NCBI GenBank assembly: GCA_025200525.1
Contig: JANUSC010000375.1
Location: 62,001-126,000 of the forward strand
DNA length: 64,000 nucleotides
Source: Camellia lanceoleosa
Taxonomy: Eukaryota > Streptophyta > Magnoliopsida > Ericales > Theaceae
Direction: 5' to 3'
Shown here: positions 33,739 to 46,465 of the stretch, piece after piece
Layout of the letters: each line of letters starts with the position of its first letter
Position numbering within the stretch: the stretch's first letter is position 1
Program-made: the position numbers and the translations under genes
The notes under the pieces: generated by a model
What the model was told of the DNA's origin: nothing
What the model saw: only the letters and a program-made list of their open reading frames with translations
Databases searched by the model: none

Positions 33739-35193
33739 CTAGCATTCGCAAATGCTCAAAGCAGTGCGTGCCAAACGCCACATCTGGAGTAAACTGAGTG
33801 TTGCCCGCAGGTGGTTCATCCCCTGATCATATCGTATTATCCCCAAGTTCATCGACCCAAAGGATTTATAGACCCATCGAGCTGGTGCGGTGATGATGTT
33901 GTTGTCAAACAAATCTTGTACATCATGGCGCAGACGAAAGCAGCTATCGGTCTCATGACCGGTTTGTTGATGGTACGCACAGTACTTAGTTCGGTCATGT
34001 TTTGGAGGGAGAGGATCAGGTAAAGGCTGTTGTTCCAATGGTTTCAGATGTCCTTTCCAGATTAAGACCTCTAGAGCCTTTGACAAAGGCATATGAAGTG
34101 GGGTGAAAACCCTCTTGACTCGAGGTGGATATTTGGTTTTCTGTGAACTACTTCCGGACGCACCGGTGAATGGGGTAGCTGTTTTTGATGTGGTGTTGGT
34201 GACCATGCCCACTTCAGAAGGTCTTGCAGTTGCATCACCACTGGTGGTCACATTTGAACTGCGGGTAAACGCCCTCCTGGGCTGCTCCTTCTCCTGGTCA
34301 ATGAGGCCCTGCTTTATAGCATCCTCGATTTGTACTCCAATCTCATGGAGGTCTGCAAAGGTGGGTAGGGGGAGGAAAATCATCTTCTGCATCAGCCTGG
34401 GTTGGAGATTGCGCACAATCATCCGTATCTGGTCCTTGTCGACCGGCCTGGTGGTCATTATAGAAGCTTTGGCCCTCCAATGGGTTACAAAGTCAGAGAA
34501 GCCCTCTTTCAGCTCTTGCCTGGTTGTCTCGAGATCACGGGTTGTGATCTCGATCTGGGTATTGTATGAATATTGTGCGACGAAGGCCTCGGACATCTCC
34601 TCCCAGCTTCGTTTCACTGAGTCCTCTAATTTGGCGTACCAGATGGCCGCGATACCCGACAGGGTCCTGCTAAAGAGGGAGAGCTTCTGTAATCTTGTCA
34701 AGCCCATCGGGCACAGAACATCTGAAAACAAACTCAGGTGGACCATGGGATCTCCTGACCCGTCAAAACGGTCGATGTGAGGCATCTTGAACCTGTCTGG
34801 CAATGTCACAGTTGTGTCCGTGTATCCATCTTCAATGTCAGGGATGGTCTTGACTCCCTGGGATTTCTTGAACAGCTTTTCAAGCTTGCTCAACTTCAGT
34901 GCTGTGGGATCCGTCTCAAACTCAAAGGGAGAGTCTGGTAGGTTGGTGGGTGTTTTTGATAACTGGGGTAGGATTGGGGGCGGAGCCGGCCCTACCGGAA
35001 TATCTGTACCTTCCTGGACATTTGGCGTCTCCCCAGGTGCTGGAGCTCCTACTAGGGGAGGAACTTGTTGTGAAGCAGACGCACCGCTTTGCTGTTGCAG
35101 CCTGGTGATGAGCTCAGCCTGCTGAGCCATGATTGCAGCTTGCTGCTTAGAAAATTCCGCTTGGCGGACAGCGTCTTGTTGCATGAGTTTCAT
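33739..35193 (-). CDS. gag: Tat/Ogre-like Gag, 484 residues, open
   Basis: The frame runs from ATG at 35193 to TAG at 33741-33739. Residues about 1-40 are Gln/Ala-rich and likely coiled coil; 45-95 are Pro-rich. The capsid region (about 115-290) has IDRFDGSGDPMVHL, LSLFSRTLSGIAAIWY, WEEMSEAFVAQYSYN, the ELKEGFSDFVTHWR motif and FADLHEIGVQIEDAIKQGL, typical of Tat-lineage Gag. A zinc-binding motif C-x2-H-x4-H-x4-C (CAYHQQTGHETDSC) sits near residue 410, followed by FRLRHDVQDLFDNN. It would package element RNA in cytoplasmic particles. There is no protease or pol after it. The start is likely not original: an in-frame TAG (shared with copy 3, GAG in copy 1) lies four codons upstream, and further in-frame Met codons precede that, so the N-terminus may be trimmed by about 19 residues or more. 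Confidence 0.9.
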   Translation of the reverse strand: MKLMQQDAVRQAEFSKQQAAIMAQQAELITRLQQQSGASASQQVPPLVGAPAPGETPNVQEGTDIPVGPAPPPILPQLSKTPTNLPDSPFEFETDPTALKLSKLEKLFKKSQGVKTIPDIEDGYTDTTVTLPDRFKMPHIDRFDGSGDPMVHLSLFSDVLCPMGLTRLQKLSLFSRTLSGIAAIWYAKLEDSVKRSWEEMSEAFVAQYSYNTQIEITTRDLETTRQELKEGFSDFVTHWRAKASIMTTRPVDKDQIRMIVRNLQPRLMQKMIFLPLPTFADLHEIGVQIEDAIKQGLIDQEKEQPRRAFTRSSNVTTSGDATARPSEVGMVTNTTSKTATPFTGASGSSSQKTKYPPRVKRVFTPLHMPLSKALEVLIWKGHLKPLEQQPLPDPLPPKHDRTKYCAYHQQTGHETDSCFRLRHDVQDLFDNNIITAPARWVYKSFGSMNLGIIRYDQGMNHLRATLSLLQMWRLARTALSICEC

Positions 35194-36051
35194 AGTTTCC
35201 TACATTTGACGCATCATTGCCTCCATCCTTGATGTATTCTGCTGATCCATCTGACTGACTTGCTCACTGGAGGGGTGGATAAGGGCCACTGATCCGTAAT
35301 CGCCTTGAATCGGTGATCTGGCCTAACTAGCCTTCTTCGCCCCGACCCTTGAATCTGAGTCTCGACTGACAGAGTCTATCGACAAATCGATGAACCTCGG
35401 GATAGTGGAGCCTTCGAGCTATAGTTCGGGACTACCTAGCAAAAGAGAAATCGACAAGATCTTAGCTCAATTTCACCGAACAGATATAAGCATAGCGTAA
35501 CGATCAGTACTCATTACTAGTCATCGTTTCCCCAAATCATCGCCAAATCATCAATCGATACCATGAGATATAATCGATCCTCAAAAGCGATATTGGTGCC
35601 TCGGTTCGATACCCAGACTTGCAAACCGGTATATGCACTCCTCAGAGATACACTCTAAAAGCACATAGCATGTAAAAGAGATCCAATACACCCCTATGTT
35701 GGGGTAGGGTTTCGTCCTATTTTGTCGAGCTAAGGTTTCACTACGCAGCGATGGTTTCAAACAACCTAACATCGGGTAAGCAACTTTGTCCTAGTTTGGA
35801 ATAGTCACTATGGATCCGAATATGCACTAGGTTGAATGGTCAAAGGGTGCCCCGAAAACCGGGTTTGTGTTCCCATATCTTGGCAGAGCCATAACCGTCG
35901 ACCTTATGGTCATGCCTTGACAAGACAAGCCTCCAAGAAACCGCCAGAATAGCGGATGGCCAACACGGTGTCCTAGGCGCACCAATGCACATGCAATGCA
36001 AAGAAACACATAAGTGTAGTCAAACAGATATCACGAGTTCGAGTCAAGCTC

Positions 36052-36073
36052 TCTAAAATCCCAGTAGTCGCCA
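36052..36073 (-). other. Primer binding site of internal region 2
   Basis: On the minus strand TGGCGACTACTGGGATTTT, a few bases after the LTR3 end. It corresponds to 24696-24717 with small differences. Confidence 0.65.
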
Positions 36074-36077
36074 GAAT

Positions 36078-39000
36078 CAGAACACGTCCATGGGGAACCT
36101 CGCCTTCTGATTCGGACTCCCTTTTTGTGTCGGTTCTAAATCTAAACCAAAGAGTCCAAATCCGGCAAATCGTTTGAGAAAACAGATTTTTTTGAAAAGT
36201 AGTGCCAAACATGGACTGCTTTGCCAGATTACAGAGTCGCCACCTAAATATTTTTAAAATAGGAAATTTAGGAAACCCTGACTCGGTGCCGAAGGCCACG
36301 TGTCCGTCATCACCAAAGTGGTCTTGGCTCGGGAGCTTGGGTACGATCGGGGAAGGTCAGCTATGAGCACCCCCTTTCGCCCGGTCCGAAGACCGGCCTC
36401 TACTAACCGTGATATCCGTTTTTGAAAACTTTATGCGTTCTTATTCCGGTTATTAACCTAGAATTACTATGTGATGCGCACAACACAAAAGTATAGACCA
36501 GATCGCCTAACTTGGAAATAAACATTGCATATCCGTTTTGTCTCGAAAAACGTGTTGCTTTCTTTTGCTACTCGCAAGTAGGCTAAAATTCGGATTTCAA
36601 CGAGTTGTTCCAACTCAGCAATCCAACCTCCACCCACGCATTCAAACAGGTTTATCATGTAAGCACTTAGCGCATGGCAAGCATACCGTCATGGTAAACA
36701 TTCACACGCATGCGATATGCTAAAGCCATAAAACTTACATCGTACTCCGTGCCAAAACAAGAACTAGTTAGCAAACATGCATGACCTAGTTCATGTTAAG
36801 TGGCTAATGCGACATACAAGAGTGTAATCTAAACAGGCTCTAACCTAAACATGGCACATGAGATGCAACAACTATCACATATTCAATTTGGAATTGAAAG
36901 TGCGATGCGGTTTGCATGATGTGCCGAGCCCGATGTATGTAAACGAATGCATGAATGCACGCATGCATTGCATAAGGTATGCTAAAATAAACATGCCTAG
37001 TCCATTACCATAGCAGGTAAATAAAAGGGTTAGAAAAGAAATGGGGTTGGAAGACATACATCCACTCACGCACACTTATTACAATTTTGCCTCGCTCGAA
37101 GGACCAAAATAATAATACATCCAACGAATAAATGAATCAATTATTACAAATTCTAATTACTAAATTTAAAGCAAAATAAATGCAATGGGGCCTCACCACC
37201 TTGGGATGCGCGAATGATGGATGCTTGATCCGACTTGCGGAAAACCCGTCAGGTGCATCGCTTGCTTTTACATTTTCACGACCGCCTCTCCAAAAATTCC
37301 CAAAGTTTTAGAATACCTCCCAAATGATCTGAAATACCCCACCGGTGGGGAAGAAGAGCTCATCGGGCTTGTATTGGCCATCGGCTTCTTGTGGTTATCG
37401 GCACAAACAAAGTGCCGATCGGCACATTATACTGCCGGTCGGCAGAAAGTCCCTGCAGCAGACAGATTGACAGCAGCAGCAAGACAGCAATGCATGGCAT
37501 GGGTTTTGGGGGACATGTAAGCATGGTCATTGCCTCCTATCATGCTTGGGGACTCAAGGAGGTAAGACTCTTGGTTCTTGGGCCACCAATGGTGCATTTT
37601 GATGCATGATAACCCTAAGAACCAAGGTTGCATTTTGATATGAAAATGCATGCAACACAAAAATGCTAACCAAGTCCCTATCATGACAATATCAAGGGCC
37701 TTAGTGACATGGGAATTGAGGTGTGTTTTGTCACCTGGAGTACAAACACCCCTCAATTCCCATACTTGATTTGACACCCCAAACCAAGTGATGAAATGCC
37801 ACTATGCAAACATGCAAACATGCAAACTAGGATGTTAGCAAATTAAGTGCCACACAACTAACACATTAGTCATGCAAAATGCTAGAATGTAAAAAGAGGC
37901 TAGTGTGATACAAAAATGAGCTAAGTATGCAATGGGATCAACCAAGTATGCAACTAGCATGTGCTCAAGACTTCATTGACCAAACATGCAACAACCATGA
38001 AATGAGCATGCAATAGTGGACCAAACACAATGAGGCAGCCCTCAAACTCCTCTAAAACAGTGGCAAAATATGCCTCAAAACATGATTAAAATGCTACACA
38101 AGCATGCTAGTTAATGGACCTAAGTCTAAGGCACCAAAGAGAGTAACTTGACACCACTTACACAACCACTCATGGCATGCATCTAACAACCAAAAACAGA
38201 CTTTTAGCATGGAAAATGGCACCCAAACCCTCTTGATGGCAACCCCAAAATGCACTAAACATGGAAGCATGCACAATGCTCTTCTCAAGGCATAAAAGAC
38301 CAACAATTCAAAGCATGGATAGGATGGTAAATAGAGGTTCTTGAACATGATATGAGGACTGAAATACCACCCATAATGATGCCAAATCATGAGATCAAGA
38401 CAAGCTAAACATACTAGAGCTCCATACAAGCAAGGCCTACAAGCCAAAATGCAAGACAACTAAAAGAAGCATGCCAAAAGGGGCCAAAACAGTGGCTCAC
38501 AGTCCCTATACACAACAAGGTGATGCTCTTATCTTCATGAAACTAAGTTAAAACATGCAAGAATCATGGTCCCCAAAGCATGGCATATTTCCAAGCATCA
38601 AGGAACATTACAAAGCAAGCATGAGATATATGTTAAGGGGTACAAAACCAACTTAAAACAGAGGTGTAATATGACCTAAAACACCCAAAAAGTCTCTGAA
38701 ATGGAGCTAAATACGAGCATGCACACATGCTACTTCATGAGCCAAAAATGAAGGCAAACAAAGGGCCAAGGGGAGAGGGGTGTCTCTCCCCTATATGAGA
38801 CTTGAAACCACCTTCCTCACCACTGAAAACCCACTGGTTTTTAGTGGTGAGAAGACCAAATCACCAAGTAAACAAAGCCTTAAGAAAAGAGGGCTAAAAT
38901 GGCCAAAGCAAAGCCTAAGAAGGTGAGTTTTCACTCAAATCAAAAAGTGACCTTAATCAATGTTCTAGATTAAGTAAAAACAAGAGTTTTTTCAGTTATA

Positions 39001-39792
39001 TACAAAGCTCAAAACACAAAGCAAGATGGGTAGAAACTAGTTGCAAAAAGGGGGAATCTAAAGTAAAGTGTTTACCCTTGAAGATCCCTTGAAGAACAAA
39101 GGTTCTAGCCACTCTCTAGTGATCAAAACCAGCTCAAAACCACAGCAATCAACCTCCCAAGTCTCTCAATCTCGAGCTAAGGTGTAAAGGTGTGTGTAAT
39201 GGTGCAAAAGTAAGATAAAATCACACTTTTTGGCCTAAAATCACACACACAAGAGGAGAGAGAGGGAGAATATAGAGAGAGAAGATATATCACACAGATA
39301 TATAGATATAAGCTCTGGTTTTGCCTTCCAAAATGCTAACCTTGAGCCAAGAGGAAGAGCTCTCCTCTTATAGGCAAGGAATACTTAGCCACTAAGCAAG
39401 CAGGGCTCATCCCTCCATACACGTGTATGGAGAGCAAAACTTTACTTTGCAAGAAAATATCGATAAAGCAAGTGTATGCTCTTTCGGCAAAAGAGTGCCA
39501 TTTTAAAAAAAAATTGGGTCGGCACAATAAAGTGCCGATAAAGCTTGACGGCCGGTGGCCTCCTCTAGCCCGGTGGTGTGTAGGGATGCCTCATAAGGCA
39601 TTCCCTGCCCTTTCATGGCAAACACAAGTGTTTGGTGCAAAACCAAACACAAACGGTCGAGTTCGGAGGTCCTGAGGCAAAGGCGCTTGCCGAGAACTCA
39701 AGAACTCAAGCGAACACAAACATAGATAATCACCGAGTGTTCCAACGGTGTCGTCCAAGTCTTGAGGACGGGCAAAAAGGGGGTGTCTCTGA
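36078..39792 (-). repeat. Array LTR3 (about 3.71 kb)
   Basis: Left edge AACACGTCCATGGGG, right edge GGTGTCTCTGA, where the other copies read GGTGTCTACAG. It acts as 5' LTR of internal region 2 and 3' LTR of internal region 3. TATA box at 39367-39373; leader hairpins at 38770-38791 and 38816-38851; palindrome arrays near 37341-37443 and 39476-39585. The left 350 bp appear to be the least error-affected version, with complete CTG, CCG and CAG motifs. Confidence 0.95.
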
Positions 39793-40080
39793 TTGCCCCT
39801 CTTTGTGAACTCGGAAGTCATAAGAATGACGGGAGTGAATGTCAAAGCCCAGAGACGACCCATTTTTGACTAGGCTGAAGACTTAGACAATCATGCAAAA
39901 CAAGTAAGATATGCGCCCGAAGGCAGGGGCAAAATGCAAGACAATGCACGAAGCCGGACATATCTTATGATCATGCAAAGAAAGCTGTAACAGAGCACAC
40001 ATGCAACAGTTTTAAGCTAGCATACACCAGACTACACTGCAATGCAGAAAGGATGTAAGAGAATTATGCGATTCTCACGA

Positions 40081-42083
40081 ACATGTGCGTTAGATACACA
40101 AAAGTGAACGAAGTGTGATAGATACACTAAGTGAACAAACATGTGTGATGGATACTCCAAAGTGAAGAGAGTGTGATGGATACACTATATGAACAAAGTG
40201 TGGTTGATACACTAAGTGAAGCAAAGTGTGTGTGAGATACACAAAGCAAAACGAGTGTGATGGATACACTAAGCAAATATGTGGTAGATATACTAAGCGA
40301 ATGTGTGTGGTGGATATACAAAGGGAGCATGTGATAGATACAAAAAGTGAATGTGTGTGGTTGATACACAAAGGGAGCATGTGATAGATACAAAAGGTGA
40401 ATGTGTGTGGTAGATACACAAAGGGAGCACGTGATAGATACAAAAAGTGAATGTGTGTGGTAGATACAAAGCGAGTGTGTGATAGATACACTATATGAAC
40501 GAAGTGTGATTGATACACTAAATGAATGAAGTAAGCAAAGCGTGATGGATACACAAAAAGGCACACACAAAGTGTGATAGATGCAAAGTGAGTGTGTGAT
40601 AGATACACTATATGGACAAAGTGTAATTGATACACAATAGGTGAACACGAAGTGTGATCGATGCACTTAGTGAACAAGGTATGATTTGATATACTAAATG
40701 TGAACACGAAGTGTGATAGATGCACTAAGTGAACAAGTATGATGGATATACTGAATGTAAACACGAAGTGTGATAGATGCACTTAGTGAACAAGGTATGA
40801 TTGATATACTAAATGTGAACACGAAGTGTGATAGATGCACTTAGTGAACAAGTATGATGGATATACTAAAGGTGAACACAAAGTGTGATAGATGCACTTA
40901 GTGAACAGGAGTATGATTGATATACTAAAGGTGAACACAAAGTGTGATAGATGCACTTAGTGAACAGGAGTATGATTGATATACTAAAGGTGAACACAAA
41001 GTGTGATAGATGCACTTAGTGAACAAGTATGATTGATATACTAAAAGTGAACACAAATATACTAAAAGTGAACACAAAGTGTGATAGATGTACTTAGTGA
41101 ACAAGTATGATTGATATACTAAAAGTGAACACAAAGTGTGATAGATGCACTTAGTGAACAAGTATGATTGATATACTAAAAGTGAACACAAAGTGTGATA
41201 GATGCACTTAGTGAACAAGTATGATTGATATACTAAAAGTGAACACAAAGTGTGATAGATGCACTTAGTGAACAAGTATGATTGATATACTAAAAGTGAA
41301 CACAAAGTGTGATAGATGCACTTAGTGAACGAAGTGTGATTGATACACTAAATGAGAATATGTGCAATAGATATCTGAAATGAATGAAGTGTGATTGATA
41401 CACTAAATGAGAATATGTGCAATAGATATCTGAAATGAATGAAGTGTGATTGATACACTAAATGAGAATATGTGCAATAGATATACGAAATGAATGAAGT
41501 GTGATTGATACACTAAATGAGAATATGTGCAATAGATATACGAAATGAATGAAGTGTGATTGATACACTAAATGAGAATATGTGCGTGATAGATACACAA
41601 AAGGTAACGAATTGTGATGGATACACTAAGGTAATTAAAGTGAATATGTGCGGGATAGATACACTAAAGGTAATGAAGTGTGATAGATACACTAAAGTAA
41701 TTGAAGTGAACATGTGTGTGAGAGATACATAAAATGAAAGAAGTGTGATTGATACACTAAGTGAAGAGAGTGTGATTGATACACGGAATGTAATGAAGTG
41801 TGTGGTTGATACACTAAATGAAATGAAATGTGTGATTGATACATTTGCAATAAAGTGTGTGATTGATACACTGAATGCAATAAAGTGTGTGATTGATACA
41901 CTAAAGTGGGAATGGGTGTGATAGATACATAAAATGAGAATGTGTGTGATTGATACACAAAATGAGAGAAGTGTGATTGATACACTAAGTAAACATGTGA
42001 TAGATACATGAAGCAAATAGAGTGTGATTGATTCACAAAGTGAACGAAGTGAACGAAGTGTGATCGATACTCTAAGTGAATGA
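40081..42083 (-). repeat. 3' untranslated satellite, copy 3
   Basis: Homologue of the other two arrays; 57-bp block about 40860-41330, 55-bp block about 41330-41580. It has a private 12-bp duplication (GTGAACGAAGTGAACGAAG at about 42041-42060). Confidence 0.9.
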
Positions 42084-43879
42084 TCTCGAACGGAACTTTT
42101 TTGAAGGAACCGTACATACAATATCGTGCATGAATGAGAAAGAAACTTGATAGGTACAATGCATTACAATGCATGATGCTTAAGAAAAGCAATAAGAGGA
42201 CAAAGCGGCGCTTTAGAAAGCACCTCATTGGCAAGACTTGAAGAGGTACATCCGGAATACAATCTCGGAATTTACTGAAGTTGAAACGAACTCAGATACC
42301 CGACGTTTTCCTCTTTTGCTTTTACTTTGCAGTCCGGAACCACATAGCTTCAAATAGGTCTGGTTTCTTGTTCACACTTATCGGGGGTGGGCCCTGCAGT
42401 TTTACGAAAGAATGAATCTGTTTTGCACAAATGTGGAGAATGGCACGGCACTCTGAGCACAAGATGATTTGATTTCTTTTTTTTGAAATTAAGAAATGAG
42501 TTCTTAACCGGGTATTGAGCCTACGACTGAACACAATGAAAAAGACTCAACAAACAAAAACAAAGGTAAACAACCTAAACACATCTATTGACACTCGAAA
42601 CGACTCAAAACAAGAATCGAAACAGACAAAACAAAACACAAGACTCAAATGTGCACAGGGAGCCTGTTTCACCGGGTATTATTTCCCACCCTTTTTCATT
42701 TGTGATTCTCACATTGCTCGGCCCTCAAGCTCTGTTTTTCTGAAAAAGCCCTTTTTCCTCACTTTTTCTCTCTGCGCACATCTCTCTATTCTTCAATCTC
42801 TCATTTTTCATCCCTCCCCAGAGTGGTTGGTGGATAGACAAGAAGTTGCGGGCTCTTGCCCCTAGCATTCTGCTAGATTCTCTTCTTCTGCACCTGATGA
42901 ACTTTCCCCTGAGGGGTTGCGCCTGGCGGGTGTGTAGCAAATCTGTAGTTGACATCGGTTGATGATGCCCTGCTGGGGAGTTTGGACGAGGTTAGATCTG
43001 TCCAGATGAGGAAGTGGAACATCTTGATCCATTCCAATTCATGCTTCGCACTTGACTTGATACCTCGTTGCTTGGAGGATGAGAGAGCTTTCAGCCCTTT
43101 TTGCTAACTTCAGTTGTGCCCTCTTCTGGTAGGTAGATTGCCCTTCTTGGCGAGTATGTTGAAAATGGGGAAAAGACAGAACACCTGACTCAACTGTGCC
43201 CTTAGTTCATCATTTTGACCATTTTTTTTGGTTTTAAAACAATTTTGACCAACATGAAAGTTAGATTAACATGCTTATTCAACTTTTGATTTGAAATCAT
43301 GCAAGTCAGGTTGTAAGCACTGAAAATTTTCCTTTTTTGGGTCCAAGAAAATGGTCCAGTTTTGGAAAAATGGAATGATTTTTGAGAGAATAGTCAACCT
43401 CAGTAAAAATTCTCAAAAACTATTTTTTGCAAACGGCCAATGCTCAACAAGCACGGAACCTACTCTTGAGATGCGCAACCTCGGATCCATAAGCAATGGA
43501 AAATTGCCCCTTGTCTGAAGGACCTTTGCATGGCAACGGAAAGTTGCCTTGTTTGAAGTGACACCGCGACGTTTTGAATGGCAACGAAAGTTGCCCTTGT
43601 TTGGATAGCATCGCGGCGTACTTGTAGTCGATCCTTAGGCGAATACAACTAGACTCTCGGATACAGAGGAGACAAAGAAGACCAGAACCATCGCATGGAC
43701 ACAATCGAATTTGAATTGTTTTATGGCTGGACTTCAGAATGAAGTTGCCCACGTATCCCAAACATGGGAATCAAGCCTTACGTAGTTCGGGGTTAAGGTA
43801 CACTCGGGTATTTAACCTCTCATTTTTATGCTCTAATTTTTGCCAAGGCGCCTATTGCAGGTTTTCGACCTTGCGAGCT

Positions 43880-44026
43880 TTGTTCTTCTTTCTTTTCTTT
43901 TTTCTATTCTTTTCTTTCCTTTTTCTTCTTCTTCTTTTTTTTTTTTCATTTTTCTTTTCTTTTCCTTTTGCATTTTTGTATCTTTGAATTTTTTCTTTTT
44001 TCTTTTTTTTATTCTTTTCTTTGCTC
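43880..44026 (-). repeat. Polypyrimidine tract, copy 3
   Basis: Homologue of 21200-21352 and 32520-32662, again almost pure T/C on the plus strand with a one-base difference in the T run. Confidence 0.85.
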
Positions 44027-45059
44027 TAACTTTTGCACAGGTCGCCCTTAGGGTTTTCGGCCATGAGCCTCTCAAAAGGGTAAAAGTGTAGCTTTGTCCA
44101 TGACAAGTGTTTTTAGGGTTTTGATGTCATCCGTATCCAGAGAGTGGGTGTTGATTTGATTAAGAGGACTCATCTTGGCTCTTCGAGCATATCGACATCT
44201 TTGCCCCTAGTTCGAGGGTGCTTGATTTAACCATAAGCCTCTCTTGATGACATCTAATCTTCTTGATTTGACTTTCTTGCCTCTTGTTTAAGAAGGCTTT
44301 GAATCTGGCCTCCACGGGCCTCACGTTATAGTTAACGTTGAACATTACGAGTTTGAGTCAAGGTTGAAAATGAGGTCGAGTTTCAAAGGTGAAGCGATCT
44401 AAGGCCACAATCTCAAGAAGCGATTCCACACATGTCTTGAGGACCGCATAAAACATTTTTGAAAGTTTTAAGAAAGCGACAAATCGCTCATGGCTGAAGA
44501 CAATGTAGGACCAATCTGGATCAAAGCTAGGGTCCTTCTCGGTACTCACACTAACAAGCATGATTTCATTCATTAAGGGCTTATACGCCTCTCTTTTCTC
44601 AATTTGATCAAAGTTTTGCAAATCGAGGAATTCCTCCTCTTTGTTTTCACCTAGTTGTTCAAAAAGGTTTTGAAAAACTTAGGTCATTACAATGACTTCA
44701 AGGCACGAAAAAGATGAGTTCTTAGTCAAATCGCCATCTCATTTAGAATTTACGGCATAAGCGGCACCAATGAAGCAAACACAAGAGTGTGAAAATCCTT
44801 CTTTGTTCCATTCAAATCTGTTGGCACAACTGCTCCTCGAAGCAGACTCAAAAGAAAGTGAAAAGACAAACACAAAACAAAATAGTGAGATCCGAGGTAA
44901 TATCCCGGAATCACCCGACTCTATATAACAGGGTGACTCGATACAACAAAGGCAGACCTTAATCAAAAAAACAGACTTTAATCAAGGACTCAAAACAAAG
45001 AGGCAGACTCAAAACAAAACAATAGAACTAGCTCAATACCCAAGTCGAAAAGTACAAAA

Positions 45060-46465
45060 CTAGCATTCGCAAATGCTCAAAAGCGTGCCAACGCCACATC
45101 TGGAGTAAAGCGAGTGTTGCCCGGTGGTTCATCCCACGATCATATCGTATTATCCCCAAGTTCCTTGACCCGATGACGATAGACCTTCTTGAGTGGTGCG
45201 GTGATGATGTTGTTGTCAAACAAATCTTGTACATCATAAGCGCAGACGAGCATTATCGGTCTCATGACCGGTTTGTTGATGGTACGCCTGATGCTTAGTT
45301 CGGTCATGTTTTGGAGGAGAGGATCGTAAAGGCCGTTGTTCCAATGGTTTGAGATGTCCTTTCAGATTAAGACCTCTAGAGCCTTTGACAAAGGCATATG
45401 AAGTGGGGTGAAAACCCTCTTGACTCGAGGTGGATATTTGGTTTTCAGGAACTACTTCGGACCTTGCCGGTGAATGGGGTAGCTGTTTTTGATGTGGTGT
45501 TGGTGACCATGCCCACTTCAGAAGGTCTTGCAGTTGCATCACCACTGGTGGTCACATTTGAACTGCGGGTAAACGCCCTCCTGGGCTGCTCCTTCTCCTG
45601 GTCAATGAGGCCCTGCTTTATAGCATCCTCGATTTGTACTCCAATCTCATGGAGGTCTGCAAAGGTGGGTAGGGGGAGGAAAATCATCTTCTGCATCAGC
45701 CTGGGTTGGAGATTGCGCACAATCATCCGTATCTGGTCCTTGTCGACCGGCCTGGTGGTCATCGAAGAAGCTTTGGCCCTCCAACGGGTTACAAAGTCAG
45801 AGAAGCCCTCTTTCAGCTCTTGCCTGGTTGTCTCAAGATCACGGGTTGTGATCTCGATCTGGGTATTGTATGAATATTGTGCGACGAAGGCCTCGGACAT
45901 CTCCTCGGCTTCGTTTCAATCGAGTCCTCTAATTTGGCGTGCGGATGGCGCGATACCCGACAGGTCTGCTAAGAGGAGAGCCGTAATCTTGTCAAGCCCA
46001 TCGGACGGAACATCTGAAAACAAACTCGGGTGGACCATGGGATCTCTGACCCGTCAAAACGGTCGATGTGAGGCATCTTGAACTTTGTCGGCAATGTCAC
46101 GCTTGTGTCCGTGTATCCATCTTCAATGTCGGGATGGTCTTGACTCCACAGGATTTCTTGAACGACTTTTCAAGCTTGCTCAACTTTGTGGGATCCGTCT
46201 CAAACTCAAAGGAGAGTCCGGTAGGTTGGTGGGTGTTTTTGATAAGCTGGGGTAGGATTGGGGCGGGCCCTCTACCGAATATCTGTACCTTCTGGACATT
46301 TGGCGTCTCCCAGTCTTGGAGCTCCTACTAGGGAGGAACTTGTTGTGAAGCAGCCTTGCCGCTTTCTTTGCGGCAGTGATGAGCTCGGCCTTCTTTGAGC
46401 CATGATTGACTTCTTTGCTTAGAAAAAATCGCTTGGCGGACAGCGTCTTGTTGCATGAGTTTCAT
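45060..46465 (-). pseudogene. gag: Tat/Ogre-like gag, copy 3, frameshifted
   Basis: Full-length homologue of 33739-35193, about 49 bases shorter. The middle (45445-45900) is still open and nearly identical to copy 2, from the SEAFVAQYSYN motif to the TPFTG motif. The 5' third and the zinc-finger region are frameshifted. Breaks sit at CAG/CTG/CCGG motifs, including CTGCTG replaced by CTTCTTTG. It shares with copy 2 the TAG just upstream of the first Met. As in copy 1, the frameshifts may be errors of sequence determination. Confidence 0.85.

Larger units (their letters stand above)
28425..36077 (-). mobile_element. Array internal region 2 (best-preserved copy)
   Basis: Same order as internal region 1: PBS 36052-36073, gag 33739-35193, gene-free stretch with pyrimidine tract 32520-32662 and polypurine-like motifs at 32135-32240, satellite 28716-30706, polypurine tract 28425-28437. 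This copy has the only uninterrupted gag. The 33,000-33,700 stretch below gag has small frames only. No pol. Confidence 0.9.

Noticed and set aside
45398..46081. Plus-strand frames of 225-227 codons opposite gag (34103-34780, 45398-46081)
   Set aside because: They are the antisense shadow of gag on the minus strand, which has the capsid and zinc-finger motifs.
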